Source: Nissolia schottii (Eukaryota; Streptophyta; Magnoliopsida; Fabales; Fabaceae). From it: a DNA stretch of 64,000 nucleotides. The position numbers were made by a program, and so were the translations under genes. The notes beneath the pieces were generated by a model, which worked only from the letters and a program-made list of their open reading frames with translations, was not told where the DNA came from and did no database searches. Location: positions 73,193 through 137,192 of the forward strand of contig QANU01102670.1 in assembly GCA_003254905.1 (NCBI GenBank). The letters are read 5' to 3'. Positions 55,001 through 64,000 of the stretch are shown piece after piece; the stretch's first letter is position 1; each line of letters opens with the position of its first letter.

Positions 55001-57376
55001 CTTTATTGCCCCAATCTTCTCTATCTTTGAAAACTTGTTAAAGAAGTAAACTAATTAACTATAGACAATTTAATTTCAGATAATTACAAATAATTAAAAA
55101 TTCTAAGGCTTAAAAAAATTACCCGCTAAAATCCTATTGATGAATAATTTTATAACTATTGTATGCGTTATCCAAATGCCATTGCCACGATGATGGCAAA
55201 AGAAACCTATAAATAAGAAGTATCATATGTTGAATCCAAAAAAGAAGCATCGTATGTTTACGAAGTTTTCTAGTTTGTCTTCACATGTGATGCACATAAT
55301 TAATCGCCTTATTCATTAGCACTTGTAATAATAATAGAATAATTCATGCGTAAGGCTGGATTTTACAAGGAGTTTTTTTTCTTCTTCTTATGCTGTCTAT
55401 TTACTAACAATATATTTTTCAAGAGGTTGTAGTTTTTTTTGCTTTCCTTTTTTTTTTAATAAAAAAAACTATATATTTACATAACTCTCCTTTGTTGATG
55501 TATTTGTTTATGTTATAGCCATATTAACTTTCTTTGAAATCTAAATAAAGGTATACGTGACGTTTTTTAGCTGATAAGGTTTTTTCCATGTAAATTATAT
55601 GCTTCATATCGAGGAATATTTTGAATAAAAAAAAATTATGATAGAATATTTGTATGGAAGTGGACATTTGAACGTAAAGCACTGGCACTCGTAGCTGGTA
55701 TTGTGTGCTTTGGCCATTGGGGCCATATAAGGTTTCGGATTCGAAGTATATAAACCTAATTATCCTCTTAAAAAAAACTAATTATCTGTAAAAGTGTAGC
55801 AAAGATATTTTTGTTGACCGGCATAAATATTTTTAAAAAATATCTGATTTAACTATATTTTTTCTCTAATTATTTTAGCTAACAATTACTTTTAAGTTTT
55901 AAAATCAACTCAAAGTTGCTTTCCTTTTTAAAGGATGTCAAATTAGACTCAATAAGAAAAAAATTTGAGTCGAAGAGATATTCACATTACTTCAAATGGA
56001 ATTAGTCAATTTTACTATTGTAAAGCTTGGATACTAATACAAAAAACAGAATTTTTTTTGAAGTTTTAAAAATTAGATATTCAAAATAGTTTATAACATG
56101 TTTATAACTTCAACATTTTATATAGAGATTAATTTTTATCCATGTCAACCAATCAAATCTTATCACATTAGCATATATAGTTGATTTTCTCCTCATTCAT
56201 ACAAAAGTCATGTATATCAAAAGTCATGTAAAAAACTTAACCATGTGGATAGCTGAATTATTTACTACTGGCTAGAATATTTCGCATTTATACTTCTAAT
56301 TTCAAATATTATTATTTATTCATTATATAAATTTTATTAATATTATAAATAAAAATTTAAATGAATTATTTTTTTGACATAAAATTCAAATGAATTATGA
56401 TTAAATAATAAAAATATTTAAATAATGAATTTATTATAATATAATGTTAAATGAAAAAATAATATTTAAATGATATATTTATCATTAAATCTTTATTAAC
56501 GTATTATGAAGTTGTGATTAAATAATAAAAATATTTAAAATAATGAATTGTTTTTTTGATACTAAAAAGTATGAAATTGTGACAAGAACATTGATTTATC
56601 TTATTAGTTGTAAGTATAGTAATATACTATGAATGAGTAATTTATGTTTTGGGGCCTTTTTGCGAGACGTTGGTTAAAGTGTGACTTGGTTGGCAGTTGG
56701 ACTGTAGGTCCACGTCCGAACTAAACGGACGAAAACTTCGCGACAAGCTCGTGGTGGGGGCCCACAACAGCCCATATTCAACCTCATTGCCGGATGGGTC
56801 CCACACCCCCATTGTGCTCCTTCATTACTTGTATATTTTTTGGAGAAATTGATGAGTTCCAAAAAAATAAAATGGAAATAATATAAAATAAAACTAATTC
56901 ACTATTGTAATCTCATCTGTCTTGGTATTATTTGCTTAATTAATAATTAAATTGGCAAAATCCTTTTCTGAATTCTTTCATAAGCATCGTGCCTCTCTTG
57001 GATTGGACTATTCTAGACACCATGCAAAGGGGCATCCAAAACCGACCTTTCTTTCCAATCCCCTCACCGAAACGACGACGTCACCTACCTTTCCACTCTC
57101 TTCCTTCCTTCCTTCCTTCGTTCACCTAAGTAATCTTCACGATGAGGAATATTATAAGGCATAGCCGGGCACACATGGGTTGGTTGCCACGTGTCTGACA
57201 ACGCCGAGAGAATAAATGCCCCTGGTTTAATATTTAGTTATAATAGTTTGGCCCATTAACTAGTTAACTAGACATTAGACCAAAAAAAGAAAAAGATAAT
57301 ACAAACAGAACCAGTTGTCGCGAGCTAGTCAATACAACGCGTGAGGGGGGGGGGNCTGTTTCTTGGAGCGTGCAAA
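55001..57376. other. intergenic DNA upstream of the glycosyltransferase gene
   Basis: AT-rich with a GC-richer patch at 56650-56830 (CCCACAACAGCCC, GGTGGGGGCC). A weak B-box-like word (GGTTTCGGATTCGAAG, about 55731-55746) was noted but no element could be defined. No gene recognised. Confidence 0.45.
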
Positions 57377-57377
57377 A

Positions 57378-57385
57378 TATATAAT
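57378..57385 (+). promoter_or_regulatory. TATA box candidate of the glycosyltransferase gene
   Basis: TATATAAT lies about 140 bases upstream of the ATG at 57525. A T/C-rich tract follows (57400-57465), as in many plant leaders. An N at 57355, within a G-run just upstream, shows the base sequence here is not fully resolved. Confidence 0.5.
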
Positions 57386-57524
57386 CCCACCCCTTCTAAT
57401 TTGTGCTTTCTCTGCGTCCCCTTTTTTTTTTCTTCCTTTTTTCCCCTTCTCCACTAAGGTTTCATCTCCGAGTAGTAGCGATCGATCTGGTTTCTGATTC
57501 GATCGGAGAGAGAAAAACCCTAAA

Positions 57525-59470
57525 ATGTGGTGGATGATGGGCGAGAGCGGGGGGAATTACTGCTCTAAGAAGAGCGATGATTTGTGCAGCAATGTTTGTG
57601 GCCAGGTATGTGCATATTCACATCTTCAATCGACATTTTTTTTAGAGTGTTACTTTTCAGTTTTTGATTTATGTGGTTCAATTAAAGGTGGGTCTTTTTT
57701 TTTTTGCTGCGCCTCTCCTTTTCGATTTATGGGTTTTTTGATTCTGATTAAAAGTAAAAATAAAATTAAATAAAAAAATAAAAAATTTCAAGGGAAGTGG
57801 ATGCGGTATAGTGATATAATCTCTCAGTGGATGGCCATGAAGAATTTGTCCTGGATTTACTCTTTTTCTTTCCTTTTTTTTATTTTTGTATTTTTTTTTA
57901 AAAAAAAATGGCTACGAGATATTCGTGATCTGAATTTGTGAAGGGGAATAAGGATGCTTTTGTTTTAGGGTCTAGCTTTTCTAAATTTAGCAAATCTGGT
58001 GAACTATTTTGTGCGGTTTGTGAGTAAAACGCCCTTTGCCTCATTTCCTTCTCTTTCCTAATTTTGGGGTTTCGTTTTTTGAGGGGAGGAATGGGTTTCA
58101 TTTCCAGCCATAGTTGGATTTGAACGGGTTACTGGATTTCTCGCATCAACAACTTGCATTTTGGGCCTCTAATCTCTTCATGATGCAGATACTAACTAGT
58201 ATGACAAGTGAAAATTTTGACCAAGGGGAGAGGGTAACTTAGCATCTTTGATTCTGGATTGTTATGTTTGGAGGATTGAATGAAGCCTCATGCATTGCCT
58301 AGTTATTTTCCATTCCTGTTGTAGCGAATCATCTTTGCTGGTTACTTACATATTTGTTCTTTACTTATTATGCAGGAATCAAACCAAGCTTCGGGCATGT
58401 CAAGAATCCGCTGCATTTTGCGTGGCTTGGACGTGAAAACCTATATATTTCTGTTTGCTGTTGTCCCAATGTGCGTCTTTGGAATCTACATACATGGACA
58501 GAAAATCTCATACTTTCTGCGGCCCCTGTGGGAGAAGCCACCCAAGCCTTTCCATGTCATCCCCCATTACTACAATGAAAATGTGACGATGGAGAATCTC
58601 TGCCGACTTCATGGATGGGGAGTCCGGGAGTACCCGAGGCGTGTTTATGATGCAGTGTTGTTTAGCAATGAGATTGAAATACTTACCTTGCGGTGGAAAG
58701 AATTGTACCCCTACATAACAGAATTTGTTCTCCTTGAGTCAAATTCTACGTTTACTGGAAAGCCTAAGGCCCTGGTTTTCAACAGCAATCGCCACCTGTT
58801 CAAATTTGTTGAGCCCCGGTTAACTTATGGGACCATTGGCGGCAGATTTAAGAAAGGAGAAAACCCGTTTGTTGAGGAGGCGTATCAGCGTGTAGCATTG
58901 GACCAGCTCCTTAGGATAGCAGGTATTACAGACGATGACTTGTTGATCATGTCTGATGTCGATGAGATACCAAGTGCTCACACTATCAACCTCTTGAGGT
59001 GGTGTGATGAGGTACCTTCAATCCTTCATCTACAGCTGAAGAACTATCTTTATTCGTTCGAGTTTAATTTGGATAATAAGAGTTGGAGGGCATCGGTTCA
59101 CCGGTATCAGACAGGAAAGACAAGGTATGCTCATTATCGCCAGTCTGATATCTTATTGGCGGATGCTGGTTGGCATTGTAGCTTTTGCTTCCGCCGTATC
59201 AGCGATTTCATTTTCAAGATGAAAGCCTACAGCCATTATGACAGAGTCAGGTTCTCTCACTATTTAAATCCAGAAAGAATTCAGAGAGTAATCTGCAATG
59301 GTGCTAATTTATTTGATATGCTTCCCGAGGAGTACACCTTCAAGGAAATCATTGGTAAAATGGGGCCAATACCCCATTCCTATTCTGCAGTTCATCTTCC
59401 TGCTTATCTTTTGGAAAATGCAGAGGAGTATAAGTTTCTCTTGCCTGGAAATTGCATGAGAGAAAGATGA
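57525..59470 (+). CDS. glycosyltransferase family 17 protein (beta-1,4-N-acetylglucosaminyltransferase III-like)
   Basis: Two exons, 57525-57605 and 58376-59470, joined by a GT-AG intron in phase 0. They give 391 residues. Exon 1 encodes a short Met/Cys-rich cytosolic leader (27 residues). A single membrane segment (about 48-66, [19 protein letters not shown]) makes it a type II Golgi-style protein. The lumenal domain carries CRLHGW (103-108), [25 protein letters not shown] and the metal-binding [10 protein letters not shown] with the DxD at 221-223. Ends such as [22 protein letters not shown] are GT17 signatures. In animals GnT-III adds bisecting GlcNAc to N-glycans. Plant members are annotated by similarity and their acceptor is not firmly established. 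Length fits plant GT17 proteins (about 360-400). Confidence 0.95.
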
Positions 59471-61607
59471 TCTTGGAATCTCATTTGTGATTAACGATTT
59501 CTTGCTAAGGTTGTAGCTTTGTGCAGCTTCAAGTGACCCCCTCTCGGAGGTGTGTGAACTGAGGTTCTAATGATTATGTGTCACTTTTATATGGCTATAT
59601 CATCGTCCAGTGAGATATTCTTTGGAAATTCGTTGAGTTCAGACAAATTCTTTGATCTTGGGAGGAACTCTTGTACATAATCTAGAGTTGAACTTGATTT
59701 AAAGAGGGGGGGAGCAGCATCTATTCTGAAGGGCGATTGAAAATTTTGTTTGAGAAAATGTCTGCCATCATGAACTTGTGTGTTTATGCGTGGCTTATCT
59801 CCAGACAAAACAATAGAGTAGTTTGAAGTTCCCCTCACCTTTTCCCGTTTGGGAAGTTTTGTTTTGCAGACCAATTCATTTTCTTCTTATTCCTTGATTA
59901 TTATTATTATTATGTGAAATATGTCTAATCTGATCCGATTGCTTGGTCTATATTCACTTCATTGATGACTCGGAATGTCATGTTTGCTTTCAATTCGATA
60001 CGCCGCTCTTAACTTCTGTGAACATATTTCTGAATAAATCTACCTGAATTACTTAATTGCTTATGACAACCATTGTTGCCATAAACCGATATTTGTTTAA
60101 TGTAAAGTGTGTATAGCATGATTCAGTCTTCCAAGGCCTAAGAGAAACTAGTTTTGTTTAAATATCAGAATAAAGAGAAACAGAAAACTCTCGATGATAA
60201 TGATACCTTATGCTACCAGTAACGGAGGTGCAGGTGGAAACTAATCCTCTTATATATGCATTTCATGTGACTTGGTTGTGATTGATTTTTAACATTGATA
60301 AGCACGATAGAGCCTACATTAGAATCCAGTCCATAGTAAAAATTTATAGACGGTCTGGTTATGTAAAACTGTATTTTCGTAAGTTAACAAATTCACCGTG
60401 TTAGCTATTGAAGTCCCTTCCACCTAATAAAAACCTTCTGGGTTTTGCCGTTTAGGGCAAGAGAAGAACATACAATCCCATCAGCTTCACAGCTCGGGAG
60501 ACTCCAGACCCCACCACGATGCAACACATGCCAGATGCCCCCTAAATATATTATCGGTCGACCTGACTATTTTCCTTTTTCTATTTTTGTTGGCTTTGGG
60601 TCGGTATTCTTTAATTGAAAATAATCACGTTCGAATGCTACTAGAATTTAATCAGCATTTTGTCACGTTATAGTGAATTAATCCCTTATTGCTAAACTTA
60701 AACTTCAGTTAATTCGTTAGTTCTTTTTTATTTTCTAGTCTCCATTTCTAAGTAAATTTTTTTATTTACAATTTAACCATACTAATGGAGGGTGAGAAGA
60801 AACCTCGAAAATTCGTAAATAATAATAAGACAATTGTCTCTCCTCCCGACATAATCATAAAAAGGCATTGGTTTACTACAGTATTTTTCTTTTCAACGAA
60901 GGAAATCCCATATATCATTTGAAGAGGAAAGATCAGGATAAATAAAAATCAAGATAAAGTTGCTTCAACAAAGACAAAGTAGTTTCCAAAATAAACTCGG
61001 TGCCACATGTCGGTAATTAGCAGATTTCAATACTTAAATGAGTCTATCCAAAATGCACTTTGATGGAGAAAATCTATGTGGTGCCGTCTGAATTCAGGGT
61101 AGGGAATCATCATAGTATATCACAACTCATAACGAATGGTATGCCATTTGAATCTGTCCACAGATTAAGAATCGGATTTTATTTTAATTTTTCTTTCTCA
61201 CACGCAAGCCTTGGTAGTGGGTGGATATAGAATTAGTGGGCAATGTAATTATAAAGGATCCCACATTTGATCTGTAAATTATTCTATACTATCACTTCAC
61301 TTGCCTATTTATCGGGCATCATAATATAATGGAACTACTTCCAAATGAGAATTTCCAAATAATTGAACTAGATAATATAATGGAAATGAAAGGTTTTTTC
61401 TTTAGTATGCAAGCATTTATAAATGTATTGATATATTTTTTTTATTTAAACGGTTGTGATTCAAACACAAATTTAAAATAATAAATAATTTAAGATAACA
61501 CGACACTAGATAAAATTTTAGATGTTATAATACCGATACATAATAAAACTACTTCTTAAAACATAGTATGAAATAATGTGAGTATCAAAATTCATAAAAT
61601 GAAAAAT
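59471..61607. other. intergenic DNA, 3' UTR of the glycosyltransferase then AT-rich sequence
   Basis: The first 450 bases probably hold the 3' UTR. A GC-richer patch near 60440-60545 has no recognisable feature. No other gene seen. Confidence 0.5.
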
Positions 61608-61773
61608 GATATGATGACAATTTCTAGACAATTATTTAAAACAATTTTAGTACAACCACGCTTATATAAGTACAAAGTTTATTAGACCAAAACAGAAGTG
61701 GTCTATTATGATAAGGTGCACCATAAATTCCATTTGTCTTAAAATTATTTTAAATAATTGTTTTCATGTATAT
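61608..61773. mobile_element. small fold-back MITE, same family as 36999-37148
   Basis: Left arm GATGACAATTTCTAG...ATTATTTAAAACAATTTTAG and right arm TGTCTTAAAATTATTTTAAATAATTG..CATG are imperfect inverted repeats of about 40 bases. The core has ACCACGCTTAT and TCTATTATG words shared with the element at 36999-37148. No target duplication was determined. Confidence 0.55.
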
Positions 61774-62320
61774 TTAGAGTTGCCCACACGAATTAAAATG
61801 ACCCTAAAAATCTCAACCCCGCATCTATGTGGCATAAGCCCAGTAGATAGTGGGTTGGTCTGCACCACCACATTTTTTTTAATTTACCAATGAGATCCAA
61901 ATTGAGCTCTCTACTTAAAATAAAACGTGTGCAAGTTTTTTTTTTAAATAAATAATGCAATTTATAGACCCACTACTTTTTCAATGAACAATCATATACC
62001 ATTGCCACTGAAATAAAATTCCAGGAATTGATTATCTTCTATAACCAATATTAGTCCATCACCAATTTGTACAAGTGAAGCTACCCGAATCGAATTCCAT
62101 ATGTAGCTTACTAGCTTTACATATCTTTGAACAAATTAAAGTTCATTGAAAAGGTAGCGTTCGAATCGCTGAACAGTCAAAAAGTACTATTGGATAAAAA
62201 TCTCTTTCTCCCTCATCTTTGATTTTTATGCTGTATATTCGAAAGGAGAAGAATCAGATTCATTCTTATCATTTTCGAATAATCATTATCATCATCATCA
62301 TAACCTCTAAAATATTCACA
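61774..62320. other. intergenic DNA upstream of the His-rich protein gene
   Basis: No gene recognised. (ATC)n repeats near 62285-62302 sit just before the promoter. Confidence 0.5.
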
Positions 62321-62326
62321 ATCAAT

Positions 62327-62350
62327 CACGTGTACATAAAAGTATAAATA
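62327..62350 (+). promoter_or_regulatory. G-box and TATA box of the small His-rich protein gene
   Basis: The G-box CACGTG lies at 62327-62332 and the TATA box TATAAATA at 62343-62350, 51 bases before the ATG at 62401. A transcription start about 30 bases after the TATA box leaves a short leader of roughly 25 bases. The ACGT-core G-box binds bZIP and bHLH factors, so stress, ABA or light control is possible; that is inference. Confidence 0.75.
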
Positions 62351-62400
62351 GAGCTCGAATTCAACATACCTCTACAACACAATTTCATCAACCATAGAAA

Positions 62401-62769
62401 ATGGCTTTCCAAAATTCCCACAACAATAGGAACCACTTCAATGGGTGGAGGAGCCCCTCCAACGAGTACGAAGTGTACGAAACCATAGCACAAGAGCCAT
62501 CATACCCTATAAGGAACCATCATCACCACAATCACAAGGGTCACGTGGCATTCTATGAGGAGCCCGTAGCACAAGAAGCTAATTATTACTACCCAAAGGC
62601 TGAGGCAGAGAGTGAGATGAGCATGGAGGAAAATTACCAACGTGCCAGGTTTGGTGATCACAATGCTTTCAAGAGCGTTGACCAAGAGGCTGATGCATTT
62701 ATTCAACACGAGCATAAGAGGATGGAGTTTGCCAAATTCATGTCAATGAGGCCAATGAGGCCTAATTGA
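62401..62769 (+). CDS. small His-rich, acidic-tail protein of unknown function
   Basis: A 122-residue intronless gene with a convincing promoter (G-box and TATA box) and a good start context (AGAAAATGG). It has no signal peptide or membrane segment, so it is probably cytosolic or nuclear. The N-terminus is Asn/His-rich (SHNNRNHFNGW; HHHHNHKGH at 40-48). Aromatic EYEVYE and NYYYP motifs follow. The conserved-looking C-terminal part SMEENYQRARFGDHNAF...DAFIQHEHKRMEFAKFMSM (74-116) may form amphipathic helices. It ends in RPMRPN. I do not recognise the family. Its clean reading frame and promoter make it a likely real, lineage-restricted gene. Confidence 0.8.
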   Translation: MAFQNSHNNRNHFNGWRSPSNEYEVYETIAQEPSYPIRNHHHHNHKGHVAFYEEPVAQEANYYYPKAEAESEMSMEENYQRARFGDHNAFKSVDQEADAFIQHEHKRMEFAKFMSMRPMRPN

Positions 62770-62971
62770 ATTTGAGCCCTTTTCGTGTTTATATATCATC
62801 TATTTTAGGGGCTTCATGTGTGCATAGGGTATACTTAGGTTTATATCTCCATAAAATGGGTACAAGATTTTGGGATGAACGAAAAATTCATACCTTAAAT
62901 CTTGTAGCTCAGTTTTTAAGATGATGTGAAATTGGCTTATATCCGTATCACCCCACATCTCATATATAAAA

Positions 62972-62981
<10 letters not shown>

Positions 62982-63002
<21 letters not shown>
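62982..63002. repeat. (CA)n microsatellite
   Basis: About ten CA units in the 3' flank of the His-rich protein gene, preceded by a short TA run. Confidence 0.95.
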
Positions 63003-63004
<2 letters not shown>

Positions 63005-63173
63005 AATCCATACCTTTTGTACACCATGTATTTTTTAATTAAATAATGCATCAATGGCCTCACTAGCTCCTATATGGCTTGCTATAATTGTTTCAATGTT
63101 ACTATGATTTGTGCAGAGTGCAAATAACAAATCAATTGTACGTTATATAAAGTTGTGTGTTTTAAATGAATTC

Positions 63174-63590
63174 TGTTATGGACTGGGCCATGAGCCCATT
63201 CGCCAAGATCTTAACTAAGGGTCTGCGGATTTGCCTGACCAGAAAACGCGTTACTTGGGATCTGCAGATTAACCCGGGCCAACCTGAGTCAGCTTCATAA
63301 CGGCTAATAAACCTTACGTCCCGAGACATGCTCTCCCCAACAGAAGATGCGCCGTGATCGCCGAAGACACCATGATGGAGGAATCCTCGGAACGGAGAGA
63401 ATCACGGGTGCCACTCAGGTACTTAAACCCGACCAACACACTAGGTATCTCCCAGACTCAACACCCCATATTTTGCGATCATCTCAAACCTCCATTAACT
63501 TAAGTATCGGAGTCCTTGCAAGTACCCGCCCCAACACTCCGAAGCACCCACGAAGCTCCAAGATCCAAAATACCCCCTCGATACAAATTC
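63174..63590 (+). mobile_element. LTR-like retroelement fragment, relative of 54596-55000
   Basis: This starts near TGTTATGGACTGGGCC and contains CAGGTACTTAAACCCGACC. It then has the R-region landmarks CGGAGTCCTTGCAAGTACCC and GAAGCTCCAAGATCC, matching the minus-strand order at 54596-55000. It is GC-richer than its surroundings. A TG start is present, but no CA end or target duplication could be fixed. The 89-codon frame at 63347-63616 is not considered a gene. Confidence 0.6.
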
Positions 63591-64000
63591 CAAGGATATA
63601 TAATTGGTTGCTATGAATGATCATCTGTTAGTTTTCAGAGTGATATTGAATATATCATTCCAATAATTGTTATAAAGATGGCTTAGTTGTTCTGCAGGTA
63701 CTAAAATAACTATAGTTGAACCTTACAACTTTATGTCTTAAGGTTGAGTTCCGTTTTACGCAAAATCTTTATCGAAAGAGAAATGTTAACTAGATTGTGA
63801 ACTACATGGGTGCCAACTTGCTATTTGAAAATCTATCTCCTTAATTATGCTGCAAGACGGAGTACGATTGAAGGCAAGAGAAATTGAAGGAATCTGGTTC
63901 ACTTGTCACCGAACATTAAGTATTTTAATTGTACAATAATGGAAGAAATCTTAAAAAATAAATAAATCAAGGTATGATCAGTCAGCGACCCCAGTGGAAA
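63591..64000. other. AT-rich intergenic DNA at the window end
   Basis: No recognisable gene or element in the last 400 bases. Confidence 0.6.

Noticed and set aside
55685..55760. Possible SINE or tRNA-like segment (GGTTTCGGATTCGAAG)
   Set aside because: The B-box-like word is imperfect, no A-box or target duplication is present, and the sequence cannot be folded convincingly into a cloverleaf by eye.

Overview
This is a window of AT-rich plant nuclear DNA, almost certainly from a dicot and most likely a legume such as Glycine or a close relative. The evidence is spliced genes of clear plant families, long AT-rich intergenic DNA, two cytosolic-type tRNA genes with pol III T-tracts, and plant LTR, hAT, SINE and MITE remnants. 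The species is an inference; no marker here fixes it.

Layout. 1-2100: microsatellite, the tail of a transposon-derived ORF, a cluster of small hairpin modules and a copia-type LTR. 2100-8330: AT-rich intergenic DNA with one GC-richer patch. 8375-9922 (-): a three-exon class I HD-Zip transcription factor of the ATHB6 type. 10500-20480: intergenic, with an uninterrupted 550-base T run at 16152-16701. 20490-22907 (+): a decayed RIBA riboflavin-synthesis gene. 23787-24077: a hAT-type element with an 8-bp target duplication. 24431-25258 (+): an intronless ATL RING-H2 ubiquitin ligase. 25795-28020: an array of ~240-265-bp repeats around a coding-like remnant. 28597-28668 (+): tRNA-Gln(TTG). 28841-32617 (-): a seven-exon P3B-type ATPase like Petunia PH1, with one GC-AG intron. 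34102-35800 (-): a broken F-box/LRR (SKIP19-like) gene whose intron carries a tRNA-derived SINE. 36262-36399 (-): a possible small gene. 37000-43580: intergenic with several small elements. 43588-44568 (+): an intronless ANTH-domain clathrin-assembly protein. 46330-46400 (-): tRNA-Gly(GCC). 47117-50975: a 3.86-kb solo LTR of Ty3/gypsy type. 52560-53690: a ~204-bp tandem repeat and a MULE-like fold-back element. 54596-55040 and 63174-63590: two related GC-richer LTR-like fragments in opposite orientation. 57525-59470 (+): a two-exon family 17 glycosyltransferase. 62401-62769 (+): a small His-rich protein gene with a well-placed TATA box and G-box.

The intact genes act independently (transcription, protein turnover, tonoplast ion transport, endocytosis, N-glycan modification); nothing suggests a cluster or shared pathway. 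The most unusual non-genic content is (i) a family of imperfect palindromic modules built on CTGAAATCGCC/GGCGATTTCAG at three separate loci, one inside a clean fold-back element; (ii) repeated copies of the perfect palindrome GTCATTCGAATGAC inside the solo LTR; (iii) the 550-base T run; and (iv) two tandem-repeat arrays of no family I recognise. I see no convincing evidence of a wholly new biological system.
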